Source: a virus. From it: a stretch of DNA of 64,000 nt. The notes beneath the pieces are model-generated. The model worked only from the letters and a program-made list of their open reading frames with translations. It did not search any database and was not told the origin of the DNA. Both the position numbers and the translations under genes were made by a program. Below, piece after piece: positions 57,160-64,000 of this stretch. The stretch spans positions 1 to 64,000 of the IMG/VR virus record IMGVR_UViG_3300036390_000001. One strand, 5' to 3'. Numbering within the stretch: the stretch's first letter is position 1; every line of letters starts with the position of its first letter.

Positions 57160-57643
57160 TATTAAGTATCAGTTATTTCAGGTATTAATATACACCATTT
57201 ATTTGGCGGCGCCAGTTAATAGCTTTATCTGCACGACCTTCTTATCCGAAGGCGATGAACCACCCCACCGCACAGGCGGATAGGGTTTCTTGTTTACTGT
57301 CTGGGTTCAGTCAGACCTAATAGTCGTACTATCAGACAAGCTAACAGTCGTACCTTTACGTGAATCAAGTCGTCAACATTGTACAGTATCCGTTTCCGGG
57401 TTGTTGCTGCTTGTACCGCCTTGGGACTACTTGAATCGGGGTGGTTTTGCATTCCACTCTCAACGGGGCAATTACCGTCTCAAAACTTTCATTCTGTACG
57501 CATACACTAATGTTGACGTATATCCTTGAAGATTTTACGTACCAAAGGAAACAGCTTTTTGCTGTATTTCTTGGTACAACGCCATATCTTCAGTTTTCAA
57601 GGTTCAGATGTTAGTATTGTATCACTTGATGCGGTACAGTACA
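57160..57643. other. Long intergenic control region
   Basis: About 480 nt without a supported gene. It holds a palindrome (57236-57253), a direct repeat AGTCGTAC (57321 and 57346 regions, 25 nt apart), and an imperfect 39-nt hairpin (GTACCAA/TTGGTAC, inner ACAGC/GCTGT, 57538-57576) upstream of the RHH gene. It may contain several operators or a small RNA. Confidence 0.45.
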
Positions 57644-57790
57644 ATGGCGAAACCAAGCATTTTTATTACATTCCGTGTAGTTGAGGAGGAGAAAGAAATC
57701 TTGAAAAAGTACTGTGAGCAAACGGGGCGACAACAAAGTGATGTGCTTAGAGAGTTTATTCGTTCACTTGAAAAGAAGTTACAAAAGTAA
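57644..57790 (+). CDS. Small RHH (CopG-like) protein
   Basis: A 48-residue protein from ATG 57644: SIFITFRVVEEEKEILKKYC followed by QTGRQQSDVLREFIRSLEK, a minimal ribbon-helix-helix. Such proteins repress by binding short palindromes; the GTAC-rich leader is a likely target. Confidence 0.75.
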   Translation: MAKPSIFITFRVVEEEKEILKKYCEQTGRQQSDVLREFIRSLEKKLQK

Positions 57791-57822
57791 GAGGCATTGA
57801 ACCTCTGACTTTTGTGTGCTAT

Positions 57823-57910
57823 CCATCCCCACCGTATGACGGATGGGGAATTCCGCAAGTCAGTTAAAAAATAAAAACGCTGCTATAGGTGAACAGCGCT
57901 CTTTTTTCAT
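57823..57910. terminator. Hairpins between convergent genes
   Basis: CCATCC/GGATGG (57823-57846) and CGCTG/CAGCG (57878-57898 region) followed by CTCTTTTTT. The second could end the RHH transcript. Confidence 0.6.
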
Positions 57911-57974
57911 CAGGGTGCATCTATCCAGTTGATTATAAGCGCGCTTTTTCAAAATGCCAACTCGCGTCATGTGC

Positions 57975-58493
57975 CTAAGCAGCAAGCAAATTGCCTTTAT
58001 CAAGTAGAGTCAAAACCTTCCCTTTTCTGATGCGTCCTTGGCTTTCAAGTAATTGGAATGAGCGCGTAACTGTAACGCGCGTTGCGCCAATACAAGAAGC
58101 GTACAAATCGTGAGGGGCTTTAGTAATTTCAATGCCTTCGCTGGTTACTTTGCCAATTTTTCGAGCTAAATATGTCAGCAAATTAAATAATCGCTCTTCA
58201 ACTCTTGTGCCAGTTATGCACGTAGCAAAATCAAGTGTGTCGCTAACTTGAAGTATAGGCACTGAATCAAACGAGGCGCTTTTTAACCTCACGTTATCCA
58301 GGCAAAGTAACTCAAACTCCATGCTCGCAATAGATTTTGAAATAAAATCACCTTTGCTTAAAAAGCCGATGCATTTAAACGAATCTTTGTAGGGCGCCTC
58401 AATAGCTAAGGTGCCTTCAGTTACTTGCCAACTGCGTACTTGATGATATTGAATTAAATCTCTCTTCCGAAAACAGATTTCTAGCATAGCCAT
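57975..58493 (-). CDS. CRP/FNR-family regulator, NtcA-like HTH
   Basis: A 172-residue regulator (ATG 58493). The C-terminal HTH, PHDLYASCIGATRVTVTRSF and QLLESQGRIRKGKVLTL, is close to cyanobacterial NtcA (AIAEAIGSTRVTVTRLLG). The N-terminal sensory domain is short (about 100 residues, normal about 140), with FLSKGDFISK as a beta-roll remnant. NtcA activates nitrogen-stress genes, including nblA in the host. A phage version may take over that regulon or control phage genes. Confidence 0.8.
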   Translation of the reverse strand: MAMLEICFRKRDLIQYHQVRSWQVTEGTLAIEAPYKDSFKCIGFLSKGDFISKSIASMEFELLCLDNVRLKSASFDSVPILQVSDTLDFATCITGTRVEERLFNLLTYLARKIGKVTSEGIEITKAPHDLYASCIGATRVTVTRSFQLLESQGRIRKGKVLTLLDKGNLLAA

Positions 58494-58664
58494 CACGGAG
58501 ACACGTGAAATAAAGATATGCGCTCTATGTAAATGTGTCGAGCGTATATTTACCGACGTACTAAAAAAAACGTACATAACCAGTCTCGCGTTAGGTACGT
58601 TTGGCGCGCGAAGCTCGCCGGGTGGAAGATTCCGTCCGGCAGACTTCGCCTCAATCCGAAGCTA

Positions 58665-59144
58665 TCAAGTCGCCGTAAAGTATTTCAAAAATATCTTAAC
58701 ATCTGGCGCCTCAAAGACAAAGCATGGCATGTCCGGCGCCGTGTCAACAATATGCACATCCTGAGCCCAGTTTTTGGTTCGTAGAAAGTTTAAGCAATCA
58801 AGCGCGCTCGCGAAGCCATTGTCTTTAATATATTTGACTGTCAGATGAGTCTTGCACCCAATTATTTTAGCAATTTCTTGACGGCGCCTTAACTCTAATT
58901 GCGTGTGACTATTTGTGCTAAGAAGCGCTTCACCTTTCTCTTTAAAAATATTGGATAACTGAACGTTGTTTTCTGCCTTTAATTTGTTACGCGCGCCGTA
59001 TAGAAAACTATCTAAAGTCCTTAAAGTTATATGCATTTTCTTTGCGATTTGAAACGGGAAAAGCCCTTCTGAAATTAGCTTCGTTGCTTCAAATTCGCGC
59101 GGTGTTAAAGTTCCTAGCTCTAGCTTATGTTTGGCGATTTCCAT
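58665..59144 (-). CDS. LuxR-type HTH protein
   Basis: A 159-residue protein. Residues 10-65 form a LuxR/GerE HTH: LGTLTPREFEATKLISEGLF, PFQIAKKMHITLRTLDSFLY, GARNKLKAENNVQL. The remaining 90 residues are not recognised and no receiver domain is present. It is next to the CRP-type regulator in the same orientation, so the two may form one regulatory unit. Confidence 0.75.
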   Translation of the reverse strand: MEIAKHKLELGTLTPREFEATKLISEGLFPFQIAKKMHITLRTLDSFLYGARNKLKAENNVQLSNIFKEKGEALLSTNSHTQLELRRRQEIAKIIGCKTHLTVKYIKDNGFASALDCLNFLRTKNWAQDVHIVDTAPDMPCFVFEAPDVKIFLKYFTAT

Positions 59145-59262
59145 ATGTCGATAAAATCGCCCCTACAAGGGTAAAAGTAGTAGCGGCGAATTGTGTGTAA
59201 TAAATATGAGTACAGGACGCACCTGTTTACACAAATGCGATTGTGTCAATATATCCTCAATT

Positions 59263-59778
59263 TCAAAGAGGCGCCACTTTTTTGACAACCCACCCAACCT
59301 GGCGCCCAACCTTACCGCAGCGCTCAATCCTAAAACTCCCATACCTACATCCCAAGAGGCGCGGCTTGAATCCAATCAATACTTCTATCTCTGATGTGGT
59401 TATTATCCAGCTCTTTGCTGCTATCTCTTCCAGTTGTTCGTATTTTTGAATGATTGAAGGCGCCTGTTGTTGCGCCATGAACAACCTTTCTAGTAAACCT
59501 AGAAGCGCTTCAAATGGTGGAGCCTCTTGTCTATCTATAACTGAACTAGACAAAGTAATCTTGTCTGGCTGGACAACTTGAGGACCATGAACAAAGTTAT
59601 CAATTGTCCCCCCTCCCTTGATATGTTTGTCCAGTTGGTCCATCAGCGCTAAATCAGCGAAACTTATCTTTCCTCTCTCTGTCTGTCTGATTCTTAAGTC
59701 TTTTAGCCTGTCATATATAGTTTGGCGCGAATTTAAGCCATAGCGCGCGCATAGCTCAGATATATTGAAGTTGTCCAT
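59263..59778 (-). CDS. DNA-binding regulator with autoregulatory operator
   Basis: A 171-residue protein. The N-terminal HTH (NISELCARYGLNSRQTIYDR, KDLRIRQTERGKISFADLAL) and C-terminal unit (IIQKYEQLEEIAAKSWIITT, SEIEVLIGFKP) match a group of cyanobacterial phage and plasmid proteins with two DNA-binding ends. An inverted repeat TTGTCCAGTT/AACTAGACAA lies 4-26 nt upstream of its start. Confidence 0.6.
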   Translation of the reverse strand: MDNFNISELCARYGLNSRQTIYDRLKDLRIRQTERGKISFADLALMDQLDKHIKGGGTIDNFVHGPQVVQPDKITLSSSVIDRQEAPPFEALLGLLERLFMAQQQAPSIIQKYEQLEEIAAKSWIITTSEIEVLIGFKPRLLGCRYGSFRIERCGKVGRQVGWVVKKVAPL

Positions 59779-59781
59779 CGC

Positions 59782-59804
59782 TTGTCCAGTTGTTAACTAG
59801 ACAA
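59782..59804. promoter_or_regulatory. Inverted-repeat operator
   Basis: TTGTCCAGTT-GTT-AACTAGACAA: 9 of 10 arm bases complementary. It lies directly upstream of the minus-strand regulator and 105 nt before the plus-strand gene at 59910. Confidence 0.65.
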
Positions 59805-59909
59805 ATTCTACAATGACTACGCGCGCTATAAAAATTGGGTGAAGTTTTAATTAGTTGCCTCTATCTAAAGGTAGAATTGTTGAATAACTATTAAGCGTTA
59901 AACGATGAT

Positions 59910-60164
59910 ATGGCGCCGATTACAAGCGAAGAGTTATTCTGGTTGGCGCAATCTAACGAGTGCGTCAACAGCAGCGACCTTGCTGCTTTGGTTAGATTGT
60001 TGCGCCAAGTTCGTGGCGCCGCAAAATTTGCATCCTCGCTGGATACCATCATTGTTTTGAGAAATGTTGATTTTGACGTAAGCTCTGCGATTCGTGAAAA
60101 ACTCTGTTGTAGAATGCCGCTAATTTTAAATAGCGAGTGCGTGGCGGCGCTTCCCACAAAATAA
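59910..60164 (+). CDS. Hypothetical helical protein
   Basis: An 84-residue protein: ITSEELFWLAQSNECVNSSD, LAALVRLLRQVRGAAKFASS. Cys-containing, no recognised family. It ends before a bidirectional terminator. Confidence 0.5.
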   Translation: MAPITSEELFWLAQSNECVNSSDLAALVRLLRQVRGAAKFASSLDTIIVLRNVDFDVSSAIREKLCCRMPLILNSECVAALPTK

Positions 60165-60195
60165 GCGCACGTTTTTGAGGCGCGCGCTTATTTTT
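60159..60195. terminator. Bidirectional terminator
   Basis: AAATAAGCGC/GCGCTTATTT stem with inner CG/CG pair and T-runs on either strand, between the convergent 59910 and 60212 genes. Confidence 0.85.
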
Positions 60196-60211
60196 GGTTT
60201 GTGGATAGTAA

Positions 60212-60478
60212 TTACACAGGAGCTTCTTCAGTAGGTGGCTCAACAGGAACAGGAAGAGATGCAGCCGCTAATTCGATTAACTGCTGAATTTTTGCGGTTG
60301 CCTCACCAACAACAGATGCGTTTGAAGCATCTTTTGCTACCAAATCAGTCGCTTCTTGTTTGGCTGCAACTAATTCGCTTTCGGTAACTTGCTTTGACTG
60401 AATCAGCTTAGTAACAATGTCAACTAGCTTAACAATAGCTTCAGCTTGTAAAACATTAGCTTGTTCTGTTTGAGACAT
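60212..60478 (-). CDS. Small coiled-coil phage protein
   Basis: An 88-residue protein made of one helix (AEAIVKLVDIVTKLIQSKQV, TDLVAKDASNASVVGEATAK) and a Pro/Glu-rich tail. In the lysis region it could be a tail or lysis accessory. Not recognised. Confidence 0.5.
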   Translation of the reverse strand: MSQTEQANVLQAEAIVKLVDIVTKLIQSKQVTESELVAAKQEATDLVAKDASNASVVGEATAKIQQLIELAAASLPVPVEPPTEEAPV

Positions 60479-60587
60479 AAAACCTCTGTGTTTATCGGGA
60501 TATCACTAGCCAGTCTATGCGACTAAACCCTTGGTGACAAGAATCTAGTCCTTTTTAGTAATTCCCAGAAACCTTCTTATCCGAAGG

Positions 60588-61055
60588 TCAATACGCCTTC
60601 AGAAATAATTCAGCTTCAGCGAGTCGGCGCCTCCTTAGTCCAGCTTCAACGCGCGTGCCAGGATTGCGATACAAAACAAACACATTCTTGGCTCTATCCC
60701 AGGCTTTTTCATCAAGCATTTTCCGCATTGAATCAAAATTTCCAGTGAAATAGAATGAGGCGCCGAGATTAAAACAGAAACTAAGCAAGGCGCCTTGTTG
60801 ATTGATGTTTAATTCATTCCACACTGGTATTTTTTGTAGTTGCGGCAAGTAGTCGCTCGTTAATTGGAAAATCAACAAATCATCAGCTTCTCGTCGAGTG
60901 ATTTTATCTCCGAGCTTCCATTTACTGCCATCACGCTTTTTAGTTAAGCCCCAACCAATAGTAATCGGCTCGGCACCTGTTAATGGGTCGGGATAAGCTT
61001 CAAGATAACAACCTTCAAATTGTTTAATTAATTCTATTCCTGGTGATGGCAGCAT
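60588..61055 (-). CDS. Phage lysozyme (GH24)
   Basis: A 155-residue muramidase: LIKQFEGCYLEAYPDP (catalytic Glu14), ITIGWGLTKKRDGSKWKLG, ITRREADDLL, then NINQQGALLSFCFNLGASFY and RRRRLAEAELFL. Typical length and motif order of the lambdoid/T4-type family; it cleaves murein at lysis. Stop abuts a dispersed palindrome (60571-60588). The gene follows another murein-targeting protein without gap. Confidence 0.9.
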   Translation of the reverse strand: MLPSPGIELIKQFEGCYLEAYPDPLTGAEPITIGWGLTKKRDGSKWKLGDKITRREADDLLIFQLTSDYLPQLQKIPVWNELNINQQGALLSFCFNLGASFYFTGNFDSMRKMLDEKAWDRAKNVFVLYRNPGTRVEAGLRRRRLAEAELFLKAY

Positions 61056-61706
61056 TCAATTCTCCAACTTCGAGCCGTTAAGAATCGAAGTCCAAAAAAC
61101 ATAATTTTTGTTTTTTTGATAGCGCGCGTCGCTTTTAACAATGCTCATGAATTCTCTATGCCCAGAGCGCGATTGACCAACTAAGCAACCAGCAGAGGCG
61201 CCTTCAACAGTCTTCCAGTCGTAACCCCAGTGTTGGTTGACACCAATGCCAGTTTGAATAACAACTGGGTCATCGGTTCTCAATCCGTCTTTGTTTATAT
61301 CACGATGACCGCGCAATTGACCAACGCGCAAGCCATTGTCAAGCTCCTCGCCAGCTTCCCAAAGTTGGACAAGCGCTTCATGGTCTTTATGTTTACCAAC
61401 TACCCAAGCTTTGTACTGACCAAATGCAATACGAAAGGCGCCTTGTGCATTAAGTGGCTTAAGCGTGTACTTCCAGCCCGGTTCAGTTGTAGCTTTCCAT
61501 GCGCCGAGTAATCTTGGTTTATCGTCGGTCACGTCATAAACTAACCGCACATCGTTCCATTCGTTCATGCGGTCGCCGTTGGCTTTGCCGTTTAAATCCA
61601 CGCCTTCAATGTAGACAATATTAACTTCGCCTTCGGTGAAAACTTTATGGTTAAGTTTCTGCTGAGTCTTGATAATTCTGCTTAAGAAGTCTGTTCCAAG
61701 TTGCAT
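61056..61706 (-). CDS. Peptidoglycan hydrolase-like protein
   Basis: A 216-residue protein: FTEGEVNIVYIEGVDLNGKA, RLLGAWKATTEPGWKYTLKP, GQLRGHRDINKDGLRTDD, GVNQHWGYDW and ASAGCLVGQSRSGHREFMSI. The last motif (SAGCLVG) with HRD and HWG resembles a cyanobacterial/phage murein hydrolase family with a catalytic Cys or metal-binding His. It adjoins the lysozyme. The enzyme class is not certain. Confidence 0.65.
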   Translation of the reverse strand: MQLGTDFLSRIIKTQQKLNHKVFTEGEVNIVYIEGVDLNGKANGDRMNEWNDVRLVYDVTDDKPRLLGAWKATTEPGWKYTLKPLNAQGAFRIAFGQYKAWVVGKHKDHEALVQLWEAGEELDNGLRVGQLRGHRDINKDGLRTDDPVVIQTGIGVNQHWGYDWKTVEGASAGCLVGQSRSGHREFMSIVKSDARYQKNKNYVFWTSILNGSKLEN

Positions 61707-61794
61707 GTTTGTACCTGTGCTTTATAACTCAGGATTCCATCAACTTCGTATCCGAAGCTAAAATAGATGCGCCAGCAACTATAGCAATGATAAA

Positions 61795-62067
61795 ATGCCT
61801 AAATTTAGAAAGAAGCCTGTAGTAATCGAAGCTATGCAGTTTAGTGACTTAGATAGCTATTTAGAAATCCTGAAATGGATGAAAATTTGCGGCGACACTG
61901 TTGCTTTAGCGAACGAGGTTAAATACGTCACGCCTCTTATGTTAATCCCAACGCCTGAAGGTGTTATGGCGGCTAACCCTACTGATTGGATTATTAGGGG
62001 AGTAAAGAATGAATTCTATCCATGTAAGAATGACATTTTTCTTGCCACTTACGAGAAGTGCGATTAG
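61795..62067 (+). CDS. PGDYG-like phage protein
   Basis: A 90-residue protein with FRKKPVVIEAMQF at the N-terminus and IPTPEGVMAANPTDWIIRGV then NEFYPCKNDIFLATYEKC. This matches a very common phage family (YRKKPVVIEAxQ...IxTLEGxMxAxPGDWIIxGVxGExYPCKPDIFxxTYE) of unknown function. The lone plus-strand gene in this part, just upstream of the second structured RNA. Confidence 0.85.
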   Translation: MPKFRKKPVVIEAMQFSDLDSYLEILKWMKICGDTVALANEVKYVTPLMLIPTPEGVMAANPTDWIIRGVKNEFYPCKNDIFLATYEKCD

Positions 62068-62073
62068 AGCCGT

Positions 62074-62079
62074 GTATAA
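62074..62079 (+). promoter_or_regulatory. -10 box for the second paralogous RNA
   Basis: A perfect TATAAT ends 8 nt before the first paired base of the RNA at 62088. No clear -35 box lies 17 nt upstream. Confidence 0.5.
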
Positions 62080-62087
62080 TAATACTT

Positions 62088-62230
62088 ACGCGCATGATGG
62101 AAGTTGTACAGCCTTTATAATTGTGGCTTCATGCCAAATTGTTGCTCTGATAGTACAGATAGCAGACAAAGGGTGGAACCGGAAGCCGTCCGATTAGAGC
62201 TTCGTCCAAGTGCAAGTCTTGGTGCGCGTT
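62088..62230 (+). ncRNA. Unassigned structured RNA with tRNA-like end, copy 2
   Basis: A second copy of the RNA at 22686. Acceptor-like stem ACGCGCA (62088-62094) with TGCGCGT (62223-62229), 7 bp. T-arm CCAAG-TGCAAGT-CTTGG: stem wholly different from copy 1, loop identical. Pseudoknot GAAGT/GCTTC and TTGTAC/GTACAG. Hairpin GAAGC/GCTTC with loop CGTCCGATTAGA. The unpaired block GACAAAGGGTGGAACCGG is shared with copy 1. A TATAAT precedes and a palindrome plus GTTTTGTTTT follows, making a complete small-RNA unit. Confidence 0.75.
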
Positions 62231-62234
62231 TTAT

Positions 62235-62519
62235 TTACCTTCGGATAAGAAGGTGTTTTGTTTTCCTCAGTTTTTTATCCCGTAGATAAAGCAACCAAGT
62301 AATAAGCGCAGGCGCCGTGAACAGCAACAAAATTGCTGATGCTGATATATTGATTATCACTTGCTCACCTCCAATAACCTTCTGTTCACGTAGTGTCTCC
62401 AAAGGAGAATACGAAGGTGGTCTATGTTCATAAGAAGTCGGGCACACAGAAGTATCTTCTGATACCTCTATGGCACCTCGACATAGCTCGCGCTCAAAGT
62501 AATCACGGCGCCGCATCAC
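62235..62519 (-). CDS. Small membrane protein, spanin or holin-partner candidate
   Basis: A 94-residue protein with one hydrophobic segment near the C-terminal end (about 55-75, ISASAILLLFTAPALITWLL) followed by a basic tail. ATG overlaps the previous stop (ATGA). In the lysis block it may be a holin partner. Confidence 0.5.
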   Translation of the reverse strand: MMRRRDYFERELCRGAIEVSEDTSVCPTSYEHRPPSYSPLETLREQKVIGGEQVIINISASAILLLFTAPALITWLLYLRDKKLRKTKHLLIRR

Positions 62520-62827
62520 TCTTCCTCCTCTCGTTCGTTGGTTTCTCGGCTAGTTTCTCGTCCAAAAAGCCTGCCCACAGCGGCAGTGATAGCATCAGTA
62601 TTTAGTCCCAAGATTGAGGCGATAAAAACAACCGAGGGGATGAAAACATGCGCTGGCACTTCGCGCGTCGCAATTTTTATTTGCGGGTTCTTGTCGGCAC
62701 CTACATATTCAACCTGTAAGTCGAGCGCTTGAAGACTAACAAGCGCAGTCAAAAAAATTGCAAAAAGATATGAATAACCTTTGCCAATGGTTACTATTTT
62801 TTTCTCACTTTTTTCATTCTCTTCCAT
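62516..62827 (-). CDS. Holin candidate
   Basis: A 103-residue protein with two hydrophobic segments (about 18-33, YSYLFAIFLTALVSLQAL; about 57-75, VFIPSVVFIASILGLNTDA) and charged ends (EENEKSEKK; RETNEREEEE). Size, membrane pattern and closeness to lysozyme suit a holin. Confidence 0.5.
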   Translation of the reverse strand: MEENEKSEKKIVTIGKGYSYLFAIFLTALVSLQALDLQVEYVGADKNPQIKIATREVPAHVFIPSVVFIASILGLNTDAITAAVGRLFGRETSRETNEREEEE

Positions 62828-62828
62828 C

Positions 62829-63707
62829 TCAAATGCCGATTGGTTCTGTTGTTAAAAATTCCCCAAATTCCTTGATAAGTAATTCTTCGGCTTTCTTCAA
62901 TTGGCTTTCAGGCAAGCGCAACACAATGCTAATTAAGCGCTGCCTATTATTTCCATCGCTTGTGATTGGCGTAACAGGTGCCTCAGTGCGCTCGTATGTG
63001 ACTTCACTTATAGGCGCCTTCACATCACCTAATTCCGACTTTGCAAAAGGATAATAACTACCATCGGGCAATTTACACTGATACAAGTCGCCTGATTTGA
63101 TTTCGACTAGCTCTACTTCTTGACCGTAATATTCAGGAATGTCGGGAGAAATTACCTTGAATTTTTGCTCTGTGGTTGAGGCGCCGCCAGAACCTCTATA
63201 AGAATAGCTTTGCCCACCGCGCGTAACTTCCTTGACTTCAGACTTCTCAATCTCGCCGCTCTGTTCAAGTTTACGGCGCCAGTCGGTAATAGTTATATCA
63301 GCCACTCCGCAGTGACGAGCGATTTCTTTATTGCTTTTCAAATGCCCGTAAGGATGTTTTAATGCGCCTATTATCGCGCGTTGTTTATCCGCATTTGAGC
63401 GCTTTAATGCGTGGTGTTGGTTGACTGCAAAGCTGTGCCAAATGGCATCTTGTTGCGTACCTTGACGAATTTCAGCTTTGATTTTATCTAATCCGCGCCT
63501 GGTTGTGGCCGCTAATCGATGAAAGCCATCAGTTAACCAATAATTGCTTCCATCGAAATATAAAAGTATTGGGTCAAATGAGGCGCCGTCACCAAGAGCA
63601 AGCACTAAATCTTCAATGTGGTTTTCGTCTAATTCGGCGCGCGGTTGGGTACCACCATCGCGGCGGATATGGTGAATAGAAATTTCTATATAAGCTTCAG
63701 TGTTCAT
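62829..63707 (-). CDS. ParB-like nuclease domain protein
   Basis: A 292-residue protein with a ParB/Srx domain (about 5-105): TQPRAELDENHIEDLVLALG, LTDGFHRLAATTRRGLDKIK, then SFAVNQHHALKRSNADKQRA and an HTH (SNKEIARHCGVADITITDWR). The C-terminus has a small beta domain. Proteins like this are found near phage packaging genes and in plasmid partition; in phages often with the terminase. Confidence 0.8.
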   Translation of the reverse strand: MNTEAYIEISIHHIRRDGGTQPRAELDENHIEDLVLALGDGASFDPILLYFDGSNYWLTDGFHRLAATTRRGLDKIKAEIRQGTQQDAIWHSFAVNQHHALKRSNADKQRAIIGALKHPYGHLKSNKEIARHCGVADITITDWRRKLEQSGEIEKSEVKEVTRGGQSYSYRGSGGASTTEQKFKVISPDIPEYYGQEVELVEIKSGDLYQCKLPDGSYYPFAKSELGDVKAPISEVTYERTEAPVTPITSDGNNRQRLISIVLRLPESQLKKAEELLIKEFGEFLTTEPIGI

Positions 63708-64000
63708 AATTACTTGATAAATAAGAATTTAATAAATATAGCGCCTCGGCTATAGTTGCCTCTATTGTTATAGTCGAGGTTTTTAGATTGTTAGCAATAT
63801 ATTGAATTGATTTGCCTTGGAAAAAGCGCTGTGTAATACAATATCTTTGTCTTGAGTCTAGCTTTGCTAAAGCTTCATAAACAGGCGAATTATCTTCAGT
63901 ACGCGCCTCGTCAATCATTGGCTCATAAGGCAATTCATCCCAAGATACTTTAGCAGGCGCCGAATTTAGCGCCGTAATTTCCTTCCACTGCTCTTCATTA
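63697..64000 (-). CDS. Sigma-70 region 4-like protein, N-terminus beyond window
   Basis: Partial. ALAKLDSRQRYCITQRFFQG, then SIQYIANNLKTSTITIEATI and AEALYLL form the HTH of sigma region 4. The frame is open to the end of the window (EEQWKEITALNSAPAKVSWD), so the start lies further right; the TTG at 63933 is internal. Overlaps the parB-like gene by 11 nt. It may be a regulator or small terminase-like DNA-binding protein. Confidence 0.6.
   Translation of the reverse strand, partial: NEEQWKEITALNSAPAKVSWDELPYEPMIDEARTEDNSPVYEALAKLDSRQRYCITQRFFQGKSIQYIANNLKTSTITIEATIAEALYLLNSYLSSNYEH

Noticed and set aside
57290-57529. 79-codon plus-strand frame in the 57.2-57.6 kb gap
   Set aside because: No ribosome site, no family resemblance, and it overlaps repeat and operator-like sequence; more probably control DNA.

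Overview
The window looks like most of the genome of a temperate, long-tailed (siphovirus-like) phage or prophage of a filamentous cyanobacterium. The phage evidence is direct: portal, minor head, scaffold and coat proteins, a complete tail gene set including a 2786-residue tape measure, a tyrosine integrase next to an excisionase-like gene, a BRO antirepressor, an ERF recombinase and a lysozyme. The host is inferred from an NblA-like phycobilisome-degradation protein, a Csx3 protein of the cyanobacterial type, an NtcA-like regulator, heptameric tandem repeats and small dispersed palindromes. I see no large terminase, so at least one phage gene lies outside the window.

Layout: 0-9 kb (+) portal, minor head, connector, completion, tail tube and tail chaperone genes, with the nblA-like gene embedded. 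9-18.8 kb (+) frameshifted tail chaperone and tape measure. 18.9-22.1 kb repressor, antirepressor, small accessory genes and a structured RNA. 22.2-29.5 kb a tail protein on +, then a tail-tip and fibre block on -. 29.5-34.7 kb (+) scaffold, major capsid and fibres, unusually far from the portal. 34.9-36.5 kb iterons, integrase, excisionase. 36.5-40.8 kb (-) replication and small winged-helix genes. 41-49 kb a mixed early and accessory region with repressors, HAD phosphatase, SAP-like protein, ERF, ASCH and csx3. 49.3-54.4 kb (-) a tightly coupled membrane-ATPase operon with an HNH reading frame that lacks a start codon. 54.5-60.2 kb regulators (HTH, RHH, NtcA-like CRP, LuxR) and a GIY-YIG nuclease. 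60.2-64 kb (-) lysis and packaging-type genes (lysozyme, murein hydrolase, holin candidate, ParB, sigma-like), with one + gene and a second copy of a structured RNA.

The most interesting points are: (1) two paralogous RNAs of about 145-160 nt (22.7 and 62.1 kb) with a tRNA-like acceptor/T-arm end and a covarying pseudoknot, matching no class I recognise; (2) a stand-alone phage csx3, a likely anti-type-III-CRISPR ring nuclease, followed by a hairpin containing a cyanobacterial CRISPR-repeat-like 3' end; (3) a phage nblA and a phage NtcA-like regulator; (4) -1 frameshift signals at the tail chaperone (GGGAAAA) and at the ATPase-HNH junction (AAAAAAG); (5) genome-wide GATC depletion (seven sites by eye) with massive over-representation of GGCGCC; (6) about 18 copies of an 18-bp palindrome, several of them inside genes where they encode PSDTKV-like peptides.
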